Part shown: piece after piece, positions 8,351-16,595 of the stretch | Numbering within the stretch: position 1 is the first letter of the stretch | Layout of the letters: each line of letters starts with the position of its first letter | From: Betaproteobacteria bacterium | Lineage (GTDB): Bacteria > Pseudomonadota > Gammaproteobacteria > Burkholderiales > Usitatibacteraceae | Direction of reading: 5' to 3' | DNA length: 64,000 nucleotides | Assembly: GCA_016709665.1 (NCBI GenBank) | Contig: JADJMI010000027.1 | Location: 62,001-126,000, forward strand | Translations under genes and position numbers: made by a program | Notes under the pieces: model-generated | The model's input: only the letters and a program-made list of their open reading frames with translations | Told to the model about the DNA's origin: nothing | The model's database searches: none

Positions 8351-9760
8351 CTAGGCGGCGTGGGCCCGGGGCACCGCGAGCTTGGCGCCGAGATCGCGAA
8401 GGGCCGTCCTCAGGCCCTCTTCCACCACGGGATGGTAGAACGGCATCTCGAGCATCGAAGCGACAGTCATTCTGTTCGCGAGGGCCCAGGCGAGCAAGTG
8501 CCCGATGTGCTCCGCGGCCGGCCCGGCCATTTCGGCGCCGAGGAAGCGACCGGTGGCCCGGTCGGCGTAGACACGCAGGTGGCCGCGGTTCTTGAGCATG
8601 ACCCGCGAGCGCCCCTGGTCGGCCAACGAGACCTCGCCGGCCTCGAACGTGCCCGGCGCGAGCTTCGCGAACCCGCCGCCCACGATGGCCACCTGCGGAT
8701 CGGTGAAGACGACCGAAAGCGGCGCGCGTCGGTGGCCCGGCTCGCTGCCGGCGGGATCGGCGGCGTTGTGGCCCGCGATGCGACCCTCGTCGGCCGCCTC
8801 GTGCAGCAGGGGGATGTCATTGGCCGCGTCGCCGGCGATGAAGAGGTTCGTCCCCGCGATGCGCAGCGTCCTCGGGTCGTGGACCGGGACGCCGGTCGCG
8901 TCGAGCGCGAGCCCGAGCGACTCGAGGCCCAGGCCGTCGACATTGGGGCGCCGGCCGGTGGCGGCGAGCGCGTAGGCGAAGCGTTCGACGCGTGGCGAGC
9001 CGTCGAGGGCCCGGTAGGCGACCTCGACTTCGTCACCGACGCGTGTCACGCGCTCCACGTGCGCGTCGGGATCGACGTACAGCTCGGTCGAGATCGCGGC
9101 AAGGAACGCGCCGCGGACCACCGGGTCCGTGAGGGGGCCGACGCGGCCCCCGCGGCCCAGCACGGCGACGCGCACGCCCAGCCGGGCCAGGGACTGGCCG
9201 AGTTCGAGGCCGATGACCCCCGGGCCGAACACGACCACGGAGGAGGGCAGGTCGTCCCAGGAGAAGACGTCGTCGTTGACGACGAGCCGATCGCCCGCGG
9301 CCTTGAGCATCGCGGGCACCGAAGGACTCGAGCCCGTGGCGATGACGATGGCGGTGGCCTCGATCCGGGTGTGGCCGTCCACCTCGAGGGTGGACCGGTC
9401 GACGAACCGGGCGCGCCCTTCGACGCGGTCCTCGGCCGGAATGCCCTCGACGCCCTTCAGCACGAAGCCCACGAAGCGGTCGCGCTCGCGCTTCACCCGG
9501 CCCATGACCTCGCGGCCGTCGATGCGCTTGGCCCCCTCGACATGCACGCCGAAACCCGGCGCGGCGTCGATCGCATGGGACGCTTCGGCCGCCGCGATGA
9601 GGAGTTTCGAGGGCATGCAGCCCACGCGGGCGCAGGTCGTGCCGTGGGGGCCCGCCTCCACGATCACGGCGCGCGCGCCGCGGGCGCGCGCGGCCCGGTA
9701 GGCGGCCAGGCCGGCGGTGCCGGCGCCGATCACCGCGACTTCGACTCGGAGCGTCTTCAT
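8351..9760 (-). CDS. Dihydrolipoamide dehydrogenase-like flavin disulfide reductase
   Basis: This is a class I pyridine nucleotide-disulfide oxidoreductase, an FAD enzyme moving electrons from NAD(P)H to a disulfide. It has the FAD motif VIGAGTAGLAAYRAA, the redox-active pair in CARVGCMPSK (about residues 41-50), a second nucleotide-binding motif VVFGPGVIGLELGQSLARLG, and the C-terminal HPVVEEGL that supplies the His-Glu base. The spacing of the disulfide is that of lipoamide dehydrogenases, but no 2-oxoacid dehydrogenase genes are near. Its neighbours are a Prx-Grx fusion and oxyR, so it may recycle a thiol in peroxide defence. ATG at 9760 is preferred because AGGA lies nine bases upstream; ATG at 9769 is too close. 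Confidence 0.82.
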   Translation of the reverse strand: MKTLRVEVAVIGAGTAGLAAYRAARARGARAVIVEAGPHGTTCARVGCMPSKLLIAAAEASHAIDAAPGFGVHVEGAKRIDGREVMGRVKRERDRFVGFVLKGVEGIPAEDRVEGRARFVDRSTLEVDGHTRIEATAIVIATGSSPSVPAMLKAAGDRLVVNDDVFSWDDLPSSVVVFGPGVIGLELGQSLARLGVRVAVLGRGGRVGPLTDPVVRGAFLAAISTELYVDPDAHVERVTRVGDEVEVAYRALDGSPRVERFAYALAATGRRPNVDGLGLESLGLALDATGVPVHDPRTLRIAGTNLFIAGDAANDIPLLHEAADEGRIAGHNAADPAGSEPGHRRAPLSVVFTDPQVAIVGGGFAKLAPGTFEAGEVSLADQGRSRVMLKNRGHLRVYADRATGRFLGAEMAGPAAEHIGHLLAWALANRMTVASMLEMPFYHPVVEEGLRTALRDLGAKLAVPRAHAA

Positions 9761-9785
9761 GGTCTGCATTCCTCGGTTCGATGCG

Positions 9786-9820
9786 AAAAAGGGGGGCGGC
9801 CCTGTCTGTCGGACCGCCCC
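9786..9820 (-). terminator. Rho-independent terminator of the Prx-Grx gene
   Basis: A ten-pair GC stem (arms 9793-9802 and 9811-9820, one G-U pair) with an eight-base loop is followed on the minus strand by five T. It separates the Prx-Grx gene from the flavin reductase gene. Confidence 0.75.
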
Positions 9821-9829
9821 GGGACAGCC

Positions 9830-10579
9830 TTACGCCGCGAGCTTGCGGTCCGCCTGGAAGTACGCCTCGAGGTCGTCCGCGCCGCCGATGTGACGGCCGC
9901 CGATGAACACCTGCGGGGCGGTTCCGCGGCCGGAGACCGCGCGCACCGTCGAGAAGGTGATGCTCTTTCCGAGCTGCACTTCCTCGTAGGCCACGCCGTT
10001 CGCCTCGAGCAGCGCCTTGGCGCGGGCGCAGTGCGGGCAGCCGGCCTTGGTGAAGATCACGGCGGGCTCCGGCGCCTTCGTGGCGGGGGACAGGTAGGCG
10101 AGCATCGTGTCGGCGTCGGAGACCTCGAACGGGTCGCCTTCCTTCTCGGGCTCGATGAACTGCTTCACGATCGTGCCGTCCTTCACGAGCATCGCATAGC
10201 GCCAGGAGCGCTTGCCGAAGCCCAGGTTCGACTTGTCGACGAGCATGCCCATCTTCTCGGTGAATTCGCCGTTGCCGTCGGGGATGAAGGTGACGTTCGG
10301 GGCGTCCTGGTCCTTCTGCCACTCGCTCATCACGAAGCCGTCGTTCACCGACAGGCACACGATCTCGTCGACGCCGAGCTTCGAGAAGGTCGGGGCGAGC
10401 TCGTTGTAGCGCGGCAGGTGGGTCGTCGAGCAGGTCGGGGTGTAGGCGCCGGGCAGGGAGAACACGATCACCGTGCGGCCCTTGAAGAGCTGCTCGGTGG
10501 AGACGTCGCGCCACTCGCCTTCCTGGCGGGTGCGGAACGTGACGGCGGGGACCTTCTGGCCTTCGCGGGGCGTGAGCAT
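9830..10579 (-). CDS. Peroxiredoxin-glutaredoxin fusion
   Basis: This fusion reduces peroxides using glutathione. Residues 1-165 are a Prx5-type peroxiredoxin with the peroxidatic cysteine in PGAYTPTCSTTHLPRY; residues 170-249 are a glutaredoxin with active site GCPHCARAK (CPHC) and the GRGTAPQVFIGGRHIGG glutathione-binding segment. The same fusion is known from Haemophilus (hybrid Prx5). It is divergent from oxyR across a 117-base gap and is probably an OxyR target. The AAGGAAGC ribosome site is well placed. Confidence 0.95.
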   Translation of the reverse strand: MLTPREGQKVPAVTFRTRQEGEWRDVSTEQLFKGRTVIVFSLPGAYTPTCSTTHLPRYNELAPTFSKLGVDEIVCLSVNDGFVMSEWQKDQDAPNVTFIPDGNGEFTEKMGMLVDKSNLGFGKRSWRYAMLVKDGTIVKQFIEPEKEGDPFEVSDADTMLAYLSPATKAPEPAVIFTKAGCPHCARAKALLEANGVAYEEVQLGKSITFSTVRAVSGRGTAPQVFIGGRHIGGADDLEAYFQADRKLAA

Positions 10580-10632
10580 GGTGCTTCCTTTCGGGGGTGT
10601 GTTGATAGATGACAGGGGTGATATTGGGCGTT

Positions 10633-10647
10633 GACGATTGAATCGTC
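10633..10647. repeat. Perfect inverted repeat in the oxyR/prx promoter region
   Basis: GACGATT-G-AATCGTC is a perfect 7-1-7 palindrome in the divergent promoter region. It overlaps the predicted -35 of oxyR and is distinct from the OxyR-like dyad downstream. It could be an operator for a second regulator. Confidence 0.5.
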
Positions 10648-10667
10648 CAATTAATTGTGAATATAAT
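10638..10667 (+). promoter_or_regulatory. Predicted oxyR promoter
   Basis: TTGAAT (10638-10643) and a perfect TATAAT (10662-10667) are spaced by 18 bases in an AT-rich stretch, 30 bases before the oxyR start codon. Confidence 0.55.
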
Positions 10668-10671
10668 GTCC

Positions 10672-10686
10672 ATAGTCACAACCTAT
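10672..10686 (+). promoter_or_regulatory. OxyR-type binding dyad
   Basis: ATAG-N7-CTAT matches half of the tetrameric OxyR recognition element. It lies just downstream of the oxyR -10 and ends 10 bases before the start codon, the position expected for autorepression. The 15 bases one element upstream (10650-10664) are AT-rich but only loosely match, so the second dyad would be degenerate. Confidence 0.55.
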
Positions 10687-10696
10687 CGGACGCGCC

Positions 10697-11608
10697 ATGA
10701 CCCTCACCGAGCTCAAGTACGTCGTCGCCCTCGCGCAGGAACGCCACTTCGGGCGCGCGGCGCAGAAATGCTTCGTCACCCAGCCCACGCTCTCGCTCGC
10801 GCTCGCCAAGCTCGAGGAGGAACTGGGCGTGCGCCTCTTCGAGCGCAACAAGAACGAGGTGATCGTGACGCCCATGGGCGAGAGCATCGTCGAGCAGGCC
10901 CGCCGCGTTCTCGACGAGGCCGGCAAGATCCAGTCCCTCGCCAAGGGCAGCCAGGACCAGCTGGCCGGCGCGCTCCGGCTCGGCGTCATCCCGACGATCG
11001 GGCCGTACCTGCTGCCCGAGCTCATCCCGATCCTGCGCCGCAAGGCGCCCGCGATGCCGCTCATGATCGAGGAGAACTTCACCGGCAACCTCGTGCCGAT
11101 GCTGCGCGACGGCGAGATCGACGTCGCCCTCATCGCGCTGCCGTTCACCGTGCCGGGCGTGCTGACGCGCGCGCTCTACGAGGAGCCCTTCAGCGTCGTG
11201 GTTCCCGAAGGGCACGCCTGGGCGAAGAAGAAGCGCGTGCGGCCCGACGAGCTGTCCGGCGAGAACCTCCTGGTGCTGAACGCGGGACACTGCTTCCGCG
11301 AGCAGGTGCTGGAGGCCTGCCCCGGGCAGGCGAACACGGCCAGCCCGGAAGGTCGCTCGGGCAGCTCGCTCGAGACGATCCGCAACATGGTGGCCTCCGG
11401 CCTGGGCGTGAGCGTGCTGCCGGCCATGGCGCTGCAGCCGAAGTACGGAAACAAGCTGGTGAAGGAGATCGCCTTCACCGATCCCGTGCCCTCGCGCAAG
11501 GTGGCCATCGCCTGGCGCGCGAGCTTTTCCCGTCCCAAGGCGGTCGAGGCGCTCGCCACGGCCGTGCGCGAGGTGAAGCTGGACGGGCTGAAGCGCCTGG
11601 CCGCCTGA
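10697..11608 (+). CDS. oxyR: Hydrogen peroxide-sensing regulator OxyR
   Basis: OxyR is a LysR-type tetramer that activates peroxide-defence genes when a disulfide forms. The 303-residue protein has the N-terminal winged helix (MTLTELKYVVALAQERHFGRAA, then TQPTLSLALAKLEEELG) and the effector domain with GHCFREQVLEAC, whose two cysteines match the redox pair (199 and 208 of E. coli OxyR). It is divergent from the Prx-Grx gene, and the intergenic region holds an ATAG-N7-CTAT dyad. Its stop lies four bases from the convergent TetR gene's stop. Confidence 0.95.
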   Translation: MTLTELKYVVALAQERHFGRAAQKCFVTQPTLSLALAKLEEELGVRLFERNKNEVIVTPMGESIVEQARRVLDEAGKIQSLAKGSQDQLAGALRLGVIPTIGPYLLPELIPILRRKAPAMPLMIEENFTGNLVPMLRDGEIDVALIALPFTVPGVLTRALYEEPFSVVVPEGHAWAKKKRVRPDELSGENLLVLNAGHCFREQVLEACPGQANTASPEGRSGSSLETIRNMVASGLGVSVLPAMALQPKYGNKLVKEIAFTDPVPSRKVAIAWRASFSRPKAVEALATAVREVKLDGLKRLAA

Positions 11609-11612
11609 GGGT

Positions 11613-12263
11613 TCAGCCCGCGAGGGCGGGCGTGAACAGCTGCTCGAGCAACGTGCGCATGAGCTGGCACTGGCGCACGAGCAGGGACCGGTCCCCGAGC
11701 GTCTTCGTCATGACGAAGGTGCCCTCGGTGAGCGCGTAGAAGAGATCCGCGAGCGAGTCGAAATCCACGGGACGCCCCGGTGGGTGAACCGCCGCCACCG
11801 CCTCCAGTTGGGCGCGCAGCGCCGCCCGCCAGACGAGCGCGTTGCGCCGCAGGACCACGAGTGTGTCCTCGTCGAACAGCTTGTTCTCGTAGATGAAGGA
11901 AGCGAACAGGCATCCGGGAAAGGGCTGGTCCAGCGCCGCGAACTGCTCCTCGTAGAGGCCCACGAACACGAGCAGCTGCTGCAGGGGGTCGGTCGCCAGC
12001 TTGGCGGCTCGCGCCATGTTCTCGCGCAGGTGCTCTTCGTCCAGTTCCGCGTACCGGTGGGCGAGGGCACGGCCCAGGTCGGACTTGCTCGGGAAGTGGT
12101 GGAAGAACGCGCCTTTGGTGATTCCCGCGCGTCCGGTGACGGCGTCCACGGTCGTCGCGCCGAAGCCGTGGTCCAGGATCAGGGCCTGCGCGCAGTCCAG
12201 GATGCGTTCCCGGGTGCGCTCGGGATCGCGGCTGCGGGGTACATCCAGTTTGGTTGCATTCAC
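11613..12263 (-). CDS. TetR/AcrR-family repressor
   Basis: The protein has an N-terminal TetR helix-turn-helix (RTRERILDCAQALILDHGFGATTVDAVTGRAG, then GAFFHHFPSKSDLGRALAHRY) and an all-helical ligand domain with a CLFASFIYE segment typical of the TetR_C_6-like group. The start is uncertain: GTG at 12263 gives a normal-length N-terminus (216 residues), while an in-frame TTG at 12299 would add twelve residues. It is divergent from a TPR-protein gene, and a perfect palindrome lies between them at 12339-12354. The inducer is not evident. Confidence 0.88.
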   Translation of the reverse strand: MNATKLDVPRSRDPERTRERILDCAQALILDHGFGATTVDAVTGRAGITKGAFFHHFPSKSDLGRALAHRYAELDEEHLRENMARAAKLATDPLQQLLVFVGLYEEQFAALDQPFPGCLFASFIYENKLFDEDTLVVLRRNALVWRAALRAQLEAVAAVHPPGRPVDFDSLADLFYALTEGTFVMTKTLGDRSLLVRQCQLMRTLLEQLFTPALAG

Positions 12264-12338
12264 GTACCGTAAGGTATGGGAGCTGTAACAAATAATCAAT
12301 AGGTTAGTTGTTGCTAGCCTAAATATCCTTGTTTAACA

Positions 12339-12354
12339 TACCAACTGGTTGGTA
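12339..12354. promoter_or_regulatory. Palindromic operator, probably for the adjacent TetR protein
   Basis: TACCAAC-TG-GTTGGTA is a perfect 7-2-7 inverted repeat in the 109-base gap between the TetR and TPR genes. It ends 18 bases before the TPR start codon and lies in the low-GC part of the gap, where both promoters should be. Size and symmetry are typical of TetR operators. Confidence 0.7.
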
Positions 12355-12372
12355 CCTAATACGGAGATTGCC

Positions 12373-13713
12373 ATGCAACACGATGCCCGTGGCCTCGTGG
12401 TCACGATCAGGAACGACAGCGCGCTCGAACCCTTCGAAAGGGCTATCCGGGCGTTCCAGACCTACCGGGGGGATCCTCTTGCCGCGTTGGACGAAGCCTT
12501 GTCCCGCGACCCGGACTTCGCCGCCGCGGCGGCGACCAAGGCCCTCGTTCTCATGACGCTTTTCGAGCGGCGCTTCGCCGACGATGCGCTGGCCGTCCTC
12601 GACCGGCACGCGGCGGCGCTCGCGAGGGCCACGCCGCGCGAGCAGGCGCTGGGCGCGGCCGCCGCGCTGATGGCGCGTGGCCAGTGGCAGGCGGGCGCGC
12701 GGGAACTGGAGGCGATCCTCGTCGAACATCCCCGCGACGCGGTGGCGCTCCAGGTGGCCCACCTGATCGACTTCGTGCGGGGGGACGCGCTCAACCTGCG
12801 CAATCGCCTCTCGCGCGTCCTGCCGCACTGGTCGCGGGAGGTCCCCGGCTACGCGTACGTGCTCGGCATGCACGCCTTCGGACTGGAAGAGTGCAACCAG
12901 TACCCGCAGGCGGAAGATGCCGGTCGCAGCGCGCTCGAGATCTCGCGCGACGACTGCTGGGCCGTCCACGCGGTCGCGCACGTGATGGAAATGCAGGGCC
13001 GTGTCGACGAAGGCATGGCCTGGCTCGAGGATCGGCGGGCCGACTGGGCCACGCCGGACAACGGCTTCGCCTATCACAACGCCTGGCACCTTGCGCTGTT
13101 CCACCTGGACCGGGACGACCACGCCGCGGCGCTCGCCATCCACGACGAAGTGCTGGCCGGTGCCACGGAACTCGCGCTCACGCGGGTCGACGGCACCGCG
13201 CTCCTGTGGCGCCTTCGCCTGCAGGGCGCGGAGGTGGGCGATCGGTTCGTTCCGATCGCGGATGCCTGGGAATCGGCTCTCGATCGCGAGGGCGGCTTCT
13301 ATGCGTTCAACGATTTCCACGCGGCGCTGGCCTTCGCGGCGGCCGGGCGGCAAGCGCCCCTCGAAAGGCTTCGCGATCGCCTGCGCGAGGCGGCCCTCTC
13401 GGCCGGGGATAACGGACCGATGACCCGCGAAGTGGGGCTCGAGGCGTGCGAAGCGGCCGTCGATTTCGCCGCGGGACGGTTCGGCGAGGCGGCGAGGCGC
13501 CTCGCGTCGGTTCGCGACGGGGCATCGAGGTTCGGCGGCAGCCATGCGCAGCGCGACCTGCTGACGCTCATGCTGGTCGAGGCCGCGACCCGTGCCGGGG
13601 AAAGGCGCCTGGCCGCGCACTACGTGGCCGAGCGCCTGATACACAAGCCGGCGTCGGCCCTGGGACACCGCCTCCTTGCCCGGGCGCAACCGAGCGAGAG
13701 GAAGGCGGCCTGA
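12373..13713 (+). CDS. Tetratricopeptide repeat protein of the TTC38 family
   Basis: The 446-residue cytoplasmic protein is built of helical TPR-like pairs and matches TTC38-type proteins: ALEISRDDCWAVHAVAHVMEMQG and NGFAYHNAWHLALFHLD are the characteristic central segments. The molecular role of the family is unknown; it lacks enzyme motifs apart from conserved His residues in the AVAHVMEM and NAWHLALF helices. The start is ATG 12373, preceded by GGAG at 12363. It is likely controlled by the divergent TetR protein through the palindrome in its promoter. Confidence 0.85.
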   Translation: MQHDARGLVVTIRNDSALEPFERAIRAFQTYRGDPLAALDEALSRDPDFAAAAATKALVLMTLFERRFADDALAVLDRHAAALARATPREQALGAAAALMARGQWQAGARELEAILVEHPRDAVALQVAHLIDFVRGDALNLRNRLSRVLPHWSREVPGYAYVLGMHAFGLEECNQYPQAEDAGRSALEISRDDCWAVHAVAHVMEMQGRVDEGMAWLEDRRADWATPDNGFAYHNAWHLALFHLDRDDHAAALAIHDEVLAGATELALTRVDGTALLWRLRLQGAEVGDRFVPIADAWESALDREGGFYAFNDFHAALAFAAAGRQAPLERLRDRLREAALSAGDNGPMTREVGLEACEAAVDFAAGRFGEAARRLASVRDGASRFGGSHAQRDLLTLMLVEAATRAGERRLAAHYVAERLIHKPASALGHRLLARAQPSERKAA

Positions 13714-13733
13714 GGGCCGGCGAGGCGATCGCG

Positions 13734-13916
13734 ATGTTCAAATCGAATGCACGAACGCGGGGTGCCGGCCTCGCGCTGGTGGCCTGCGGCATGGCCCTCG
13801 CCATCACTGTCCTCCTGGCGCAACGCCCGCAGGACTGTCCGCGCCCTGCGGCGGACAGCCGGGAAGAGGCGCGTGCCTGCCTGATCGAAAGCGACCCCTT
13901 GCCGCCGCTGATCTAG
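13734..13916 (+). CDS. Small single-span membrane or exported protein
   Basis: This 60-residue frame begins MFKSNARTRG, has one hydrophobic helix (GLALVACGMALAITVLLA, residues 11-28) and a polar C-terminal part with two cysteines. It starts 20 bases after the TPR gene and may be its partner in an operon. The evidence is limited to the topology and codon use; there is a GAGGCG purine stretch before the ATG. Its stop overlaps the convergent DUF3501 stop in the sequence CTAG. Confidence 0.4.
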   Translation: MFKSNARTRGAGLALVACGMALAITVLLAQRPQDCPRPAADSREEARACLIESDPLPPLI

Positions 13917-14509
13917 GCGAGGTCCTTCACGAGGGCGGCGCGCGTGGCGGGCGCGACCGGTTCCTGCGCGGCGCGGTACTCGGGATGGTCCACGCCGATC
14001 GAGAGCGACACGCCGTACTTGAGCGCGGCGGCCATCTCGGCCGTGAGCTCGAAGCGCACGAAGTGAACGGACGAGGTCTTGTGCTCGTTCTCGCGCTCCA
14101 GGTCCTCGTCGGCGATCGCGAACACCTTCGGGCTGCCTTCCACCTGCACCCACAGGCGGTCCTCGATGCCCTTCATTTTCGCGAGGGCGACACGGCGTTC
14201 CTCGATGTCCTCGTACTCGATGAGCATCGTGGCCTTGAAGTTGCGTCCGTCCGGGACCAGCGGGTTGTAGGCCTCGAGCTCGTCCTGGATGCCGGATTCC
14301 TCGAAGGTCTTCTCGATGCGCAGCATCTCCTGGATCTGGTAGCGAATGGTGAGCTCGTCCTCGAAGAGGAGCGTGACGTGCTCGCCCAGGTGCACGGACC
14401 GGGGCTTCTTGTGCTCGAGCACCCTGGCGCGGAAGTCCTTGCGGGACTTGGCGTAGGCCTCGAGGGTCATGAGGGATTCGCGGGTGATCTTGGGCATGGT
14501 AGTCGGCAT
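13913..14509 (-). CDS. DUF3501 family protein
   Basis: The 198-residue cytoplasmic protein matches DUF3501: KITRESLMTLEAYAKSR at the N-terminus, EDELTIRYQIQEMLRIEK in the middle and SVHFVRFELTAEM near the end. Its biochemical function is not known. In many betaproteobacteria it is found with a rubrerythrin and a CCG-domain Fe-S protein, exactly as here (third gene of a leftward cluster), suggesting a shared role in oxidative or nitrosative stress. A second in-frame ATG four codons later (14497) is possible. Confidence 0.88.
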   Translation of the reverse strand: MPTTMPKITRESLMTLEAYAKSRKDFRARVLEHKKPRSVHLGEHVTLLFEDELTIRYQIQEMLRIEKTFEESGIQDELEAYNPLVPDGRNFKATMLIEYEDIEERRVALAKMKGIEDRLWVQVEGSPKVFAIADEDLERENEHKTSSVHFVRFELTAEMAAALKYGVSLSIGVDHPEYRAAQEPVAPATRAALVKDLA

Positions 14510-14615
14510 GGTCTCAGTCGATTCGTGTAACCGCGGATGAACCGTGGTGGCGATGCACCGTCGCGAGACGGACCGGTGAACGCGGATGTGTTCGGAAAGG
14601 CGCAGGTGCCATCGG

Positions 14616-15956
14616 TCAGTCGGGCAGGCCGTAGGCCATGCGCAGCAGGGTGAGGGGATGCTTCAGTTCGGCCTTGCCTTTCGTCTCGCCCATTCCCTGC
14701 TCGATGTGGCGGCCGCCGAGCTGGCAGTCGGAGCTGATGAAGTCCGGCGCGGGCTCGGCCATCTGGCGGAAAACCGGGCGGCCGATCTTCATCGCCATCG
14801 CGTGGAATTCCTTCTTGCAGCCCCACGTGCCCGAGTGGCCGGAGCAGCGCTCCACGGTATTGACCTTCGTGCCCGGCACGAGTTCGAGGGCCTCGCGCGT
14901 CTTCTGGCCCACGTTCTGCACGCGGGAGTGGCAGGGGATGTGGTAGGAGACCTGGCCGAGCGGGCGCTCGAAATCCGTCCGGAGCAGCCCTTCCTTCTGG
15001 CGCATCACGAGGTACTCGAAGGGATCGACCATCGCGGCCTTCACGGCCTGCACGTCGGCGTCCTCCGGGAACATGAGCGGCAGCTCCTGCTTGAACATCA
15101 GCGTGCAGGAAGGGATCGGCGTCATGATGGCGTAGCCCTCGCGCGCGAGCTTCGCGAGCACGGGGATGTTCTTCTCCTTGTTCGCGGCCACCGCGGGCAG
15201 GTCGCCCAGTTCCAGCTTGGGCATGCCGCAGCAGGCTTCCTTCTCGACGATCACGTACGGAACGGCATTGTGGTCGAGCACCTTCAGCAGGTCGTGTCCG
15301 ATGCCCGGCTCGTTGTAGTTGACGTAGCAGGTCGAGAAGATCGCGACCTTGCCGGTGGATTTCGGGCCGTCCTTCACGGGGTGCGGCGCGCTCGGCCTCG
15401 CGCGGCCGCGGAAGGTGGCGCCGGCATAGGAGGGCACCCAGGCGTTCCGGTCGACCCCGAGCGCGCCTTCCATGATCGCGCGGCTCGCGGGCGCCCGGTT
15501 GAGGGCATTGGTGAATTGCGTGACGACGGGGATGCTCGCGAGCTTGCCGAGCGCGTCCGTCGAGGCGAGCACCTTGTCCTTCAGGGGCACCCGGCCGCTC
15601 GCGAACTTGACCGCCTTCGCGCGCAGCATGAGATGGGGGAAATCGAGGTTCCAGGCGTGAGGCGGGACGTAAGGGCACTTCGTCATGTAACAGACGTCGC
15701 ACAGGTAGCACTGGTCGACCACATCCCAGTACTTCTCCTTCGGGACGCCGTCCACTTCGCCCGAGGGGCCTTCGTCGACGAGGTCGAACAGGCGCGGAAA
15801 GGAGCCGCACAGGCTCACGCAGCGGCGGCACCCGTGGCATATGTCGAAGACCCGCTCCATTTCGGCGAAGAGCTTCGCCTCGTCGTAGAACTCGGGATTC
15901 TTCCAGTCGATGGGATGCCGGGTCGGCGCCTCGAGGCTGCCTTCTCTCACGCTCAT
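14616..15956 (-). CDS. GlpC/HdrD-like Fe-S protein with CCG domains
   Basis: The 446-residue protein has an N-terminal 2[4Fe-4S] ferredoxin-like domain (CHGCRRCVSLCGSFP and CYLCDVCYMTKCP, about residues 39-95) and two cysteine-rich CCG domains, seen as ACCGMPKLE and PCHSRVQN...CSGHSGTWG, as in GlpC and heterodisulfide reductase subunits. It should transfer electrons, but no flavoprotein dehydrogenase partner is adjacent. The neighbours are rubrerythrin upstream and DUF3501 downstream on the same strand, so it may feed electrons to the di-iron protein. No membrane span is seen. Confidence 0.88.
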   Translation of the reverse strand: MSVREGSLEAPTRHPIDWKNPEFYDEAKLFAEMERVFDICHGCRRCVSLCGSFPRLFDLVDEGPSGEVDGVPKEKYWDVVDQCYLCDVCYMTKCPYVPPHAWNLDFPHLMLRAKAVKFASGRVPLKDKVLASTDALGKLASIPVVTQFTNALNRAPASRAIMEGALGVDRNAWVPSYAGATFRGRARPSAPHPVKDGPKSTGKVAIFSTCYVNYNEPGIGHDLLKVLDHNAVPYVIVEKEACCGMPKLELGDLPAVAANKEKNIPVLAKLAREGYAIMTPIPSCTLMFKQELPLMFPEDADVQAVKAAMVDPFEYLVMRQKEGLLRTDFERPLGQVSYHIPCHSRVQNVGQKTREALELVPGTKVNTVERCSGHSGTWGCKKEFHAMAMKIGRPVFRQMAEPAPDFISSDCQLGGRHIEQGMGETKGKAELKHPLTLLRMAYGLPD

Positions 15957-15990
15957 GACACTTTCGTCCTAGGGGAACTGCGAAAGAAAG

Positions 15991-16012
15991 AAGGGGCGGT
16001 CTCCCGCCCCTT
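15991..16012 (-). terminator. Terminator or attenuator after rubrerythrin
   Basis: A perfect nine-pair stem (AAGGGGCGG and its complement, four-base loop) is followed on the minus strand by CTTTCTTTC. It lies between rubrerythrin and the Fe-S gene, so it may let rubrerythrin be made in excess of the downstream proteins. Confidence 0.7.
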
Positions 16013-16050
16013 CGTCCGTGTTGCCGCGGGAATGGTTCTCCGCTCGTGGA

Positions 16051-16473
16051 TCAGTCGGCCAGCGCGTCCAGGGCCTTCTGGAAGCGGTTGGCGTGCGAGC
16101 GCTCGGCCTTCGCCAGGGTCTCGAACCAGTCGGCGATTTCCTCGAAGCCCTCGTCGCGGGCGCCCTTCGCCATGCCGGGGTACATGTCGGTGTACTCGTG
16201 CGTTTCGCCGGCGACGGCGGCCTTCAGGTTCTGGCGGGAGGAGCCGATCGGGAGGTCCGTCGCGGGATCGCCGACCTGCGCGAGATAGTCCAGGTGGCCG
16301 TGGGCGTGGCCCGTCTCGCCTTCCGCGGTCGAGCGGAACAGGGCGGCGACGTCGTTCTGGCCTTCCACGTCGGCCTTGTTCGCGAAATAGAGGTAGCGGC
16401 GGTTGGCCTGCGATTCGCCGGCGAACGCGGCCTTGAGGTTGTCGTGCGTCTTCGTGCCCTTCAGGGATTTCAT
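16051..16473 (-). CDS. Rubrerythrin, short form without rubredoxin domain
   Basis: The 140-residue four-helix di-iron protein has the two ligand helices expected of rubrerythrin: [13 protein letters not shown] and [10 protein letters not shown] in the first half, [12 protein letters not shown] and [10 protein letters not shown] in the second. It lacks the C-terminal Cys4 rubredoxin domain, so its electrons must come from another protein, perhaps the adjacent Fe-S protein. The family reduces peroxides in the cytoplasm. An AGGAGG ribosome site precedes the start. Confidence 0.93.
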   Translation of the reverse strand: MKSLKGTKTHDNLKAAFAGESQANRRYLYFANKADVEGQNDVAALFRSTAEGETGHAHGHLDYLAQVGDPATDLPIGSSRQNLKAAVAGETHEYTDMYPGMAKGARDEGFEEIADWFETLAKAERSHANRFQKALDALAD

Positions 16474-16533
16474 GCGTGCCTCCTGGTTGTGGCGGACGGC
16501 CGGGCCGTCCTTCGGGTTGAACCTTGTCGATCA

Positions 16534-16563
16534 AGCTTAGGCTCGCCCCCGGGAGGCGTCCAA
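16534..16563 (-). promoter_or_regulatory. Possible promoter of the rubrerythrin cluster
   Basis: On the minus strand TTGGAC (16558-16563) and TAAGCT (16534-16539) are 18 bases apart, about 60 bases before the rubrerythrin start. The -10 matches only partly. Confidence 0.35.
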
Positions 16564-16595
16564 TTGATTGTTCCGATTCGGGCGATTGGCCGTGC

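Noticed and set aside
16527..16546. TTGATCGACAAG-like stretch before rubrerythrin as an Fnr box
   Set aside because: Only the left half matches; the right half does not follow the palindrome, unlike the site at 31809.
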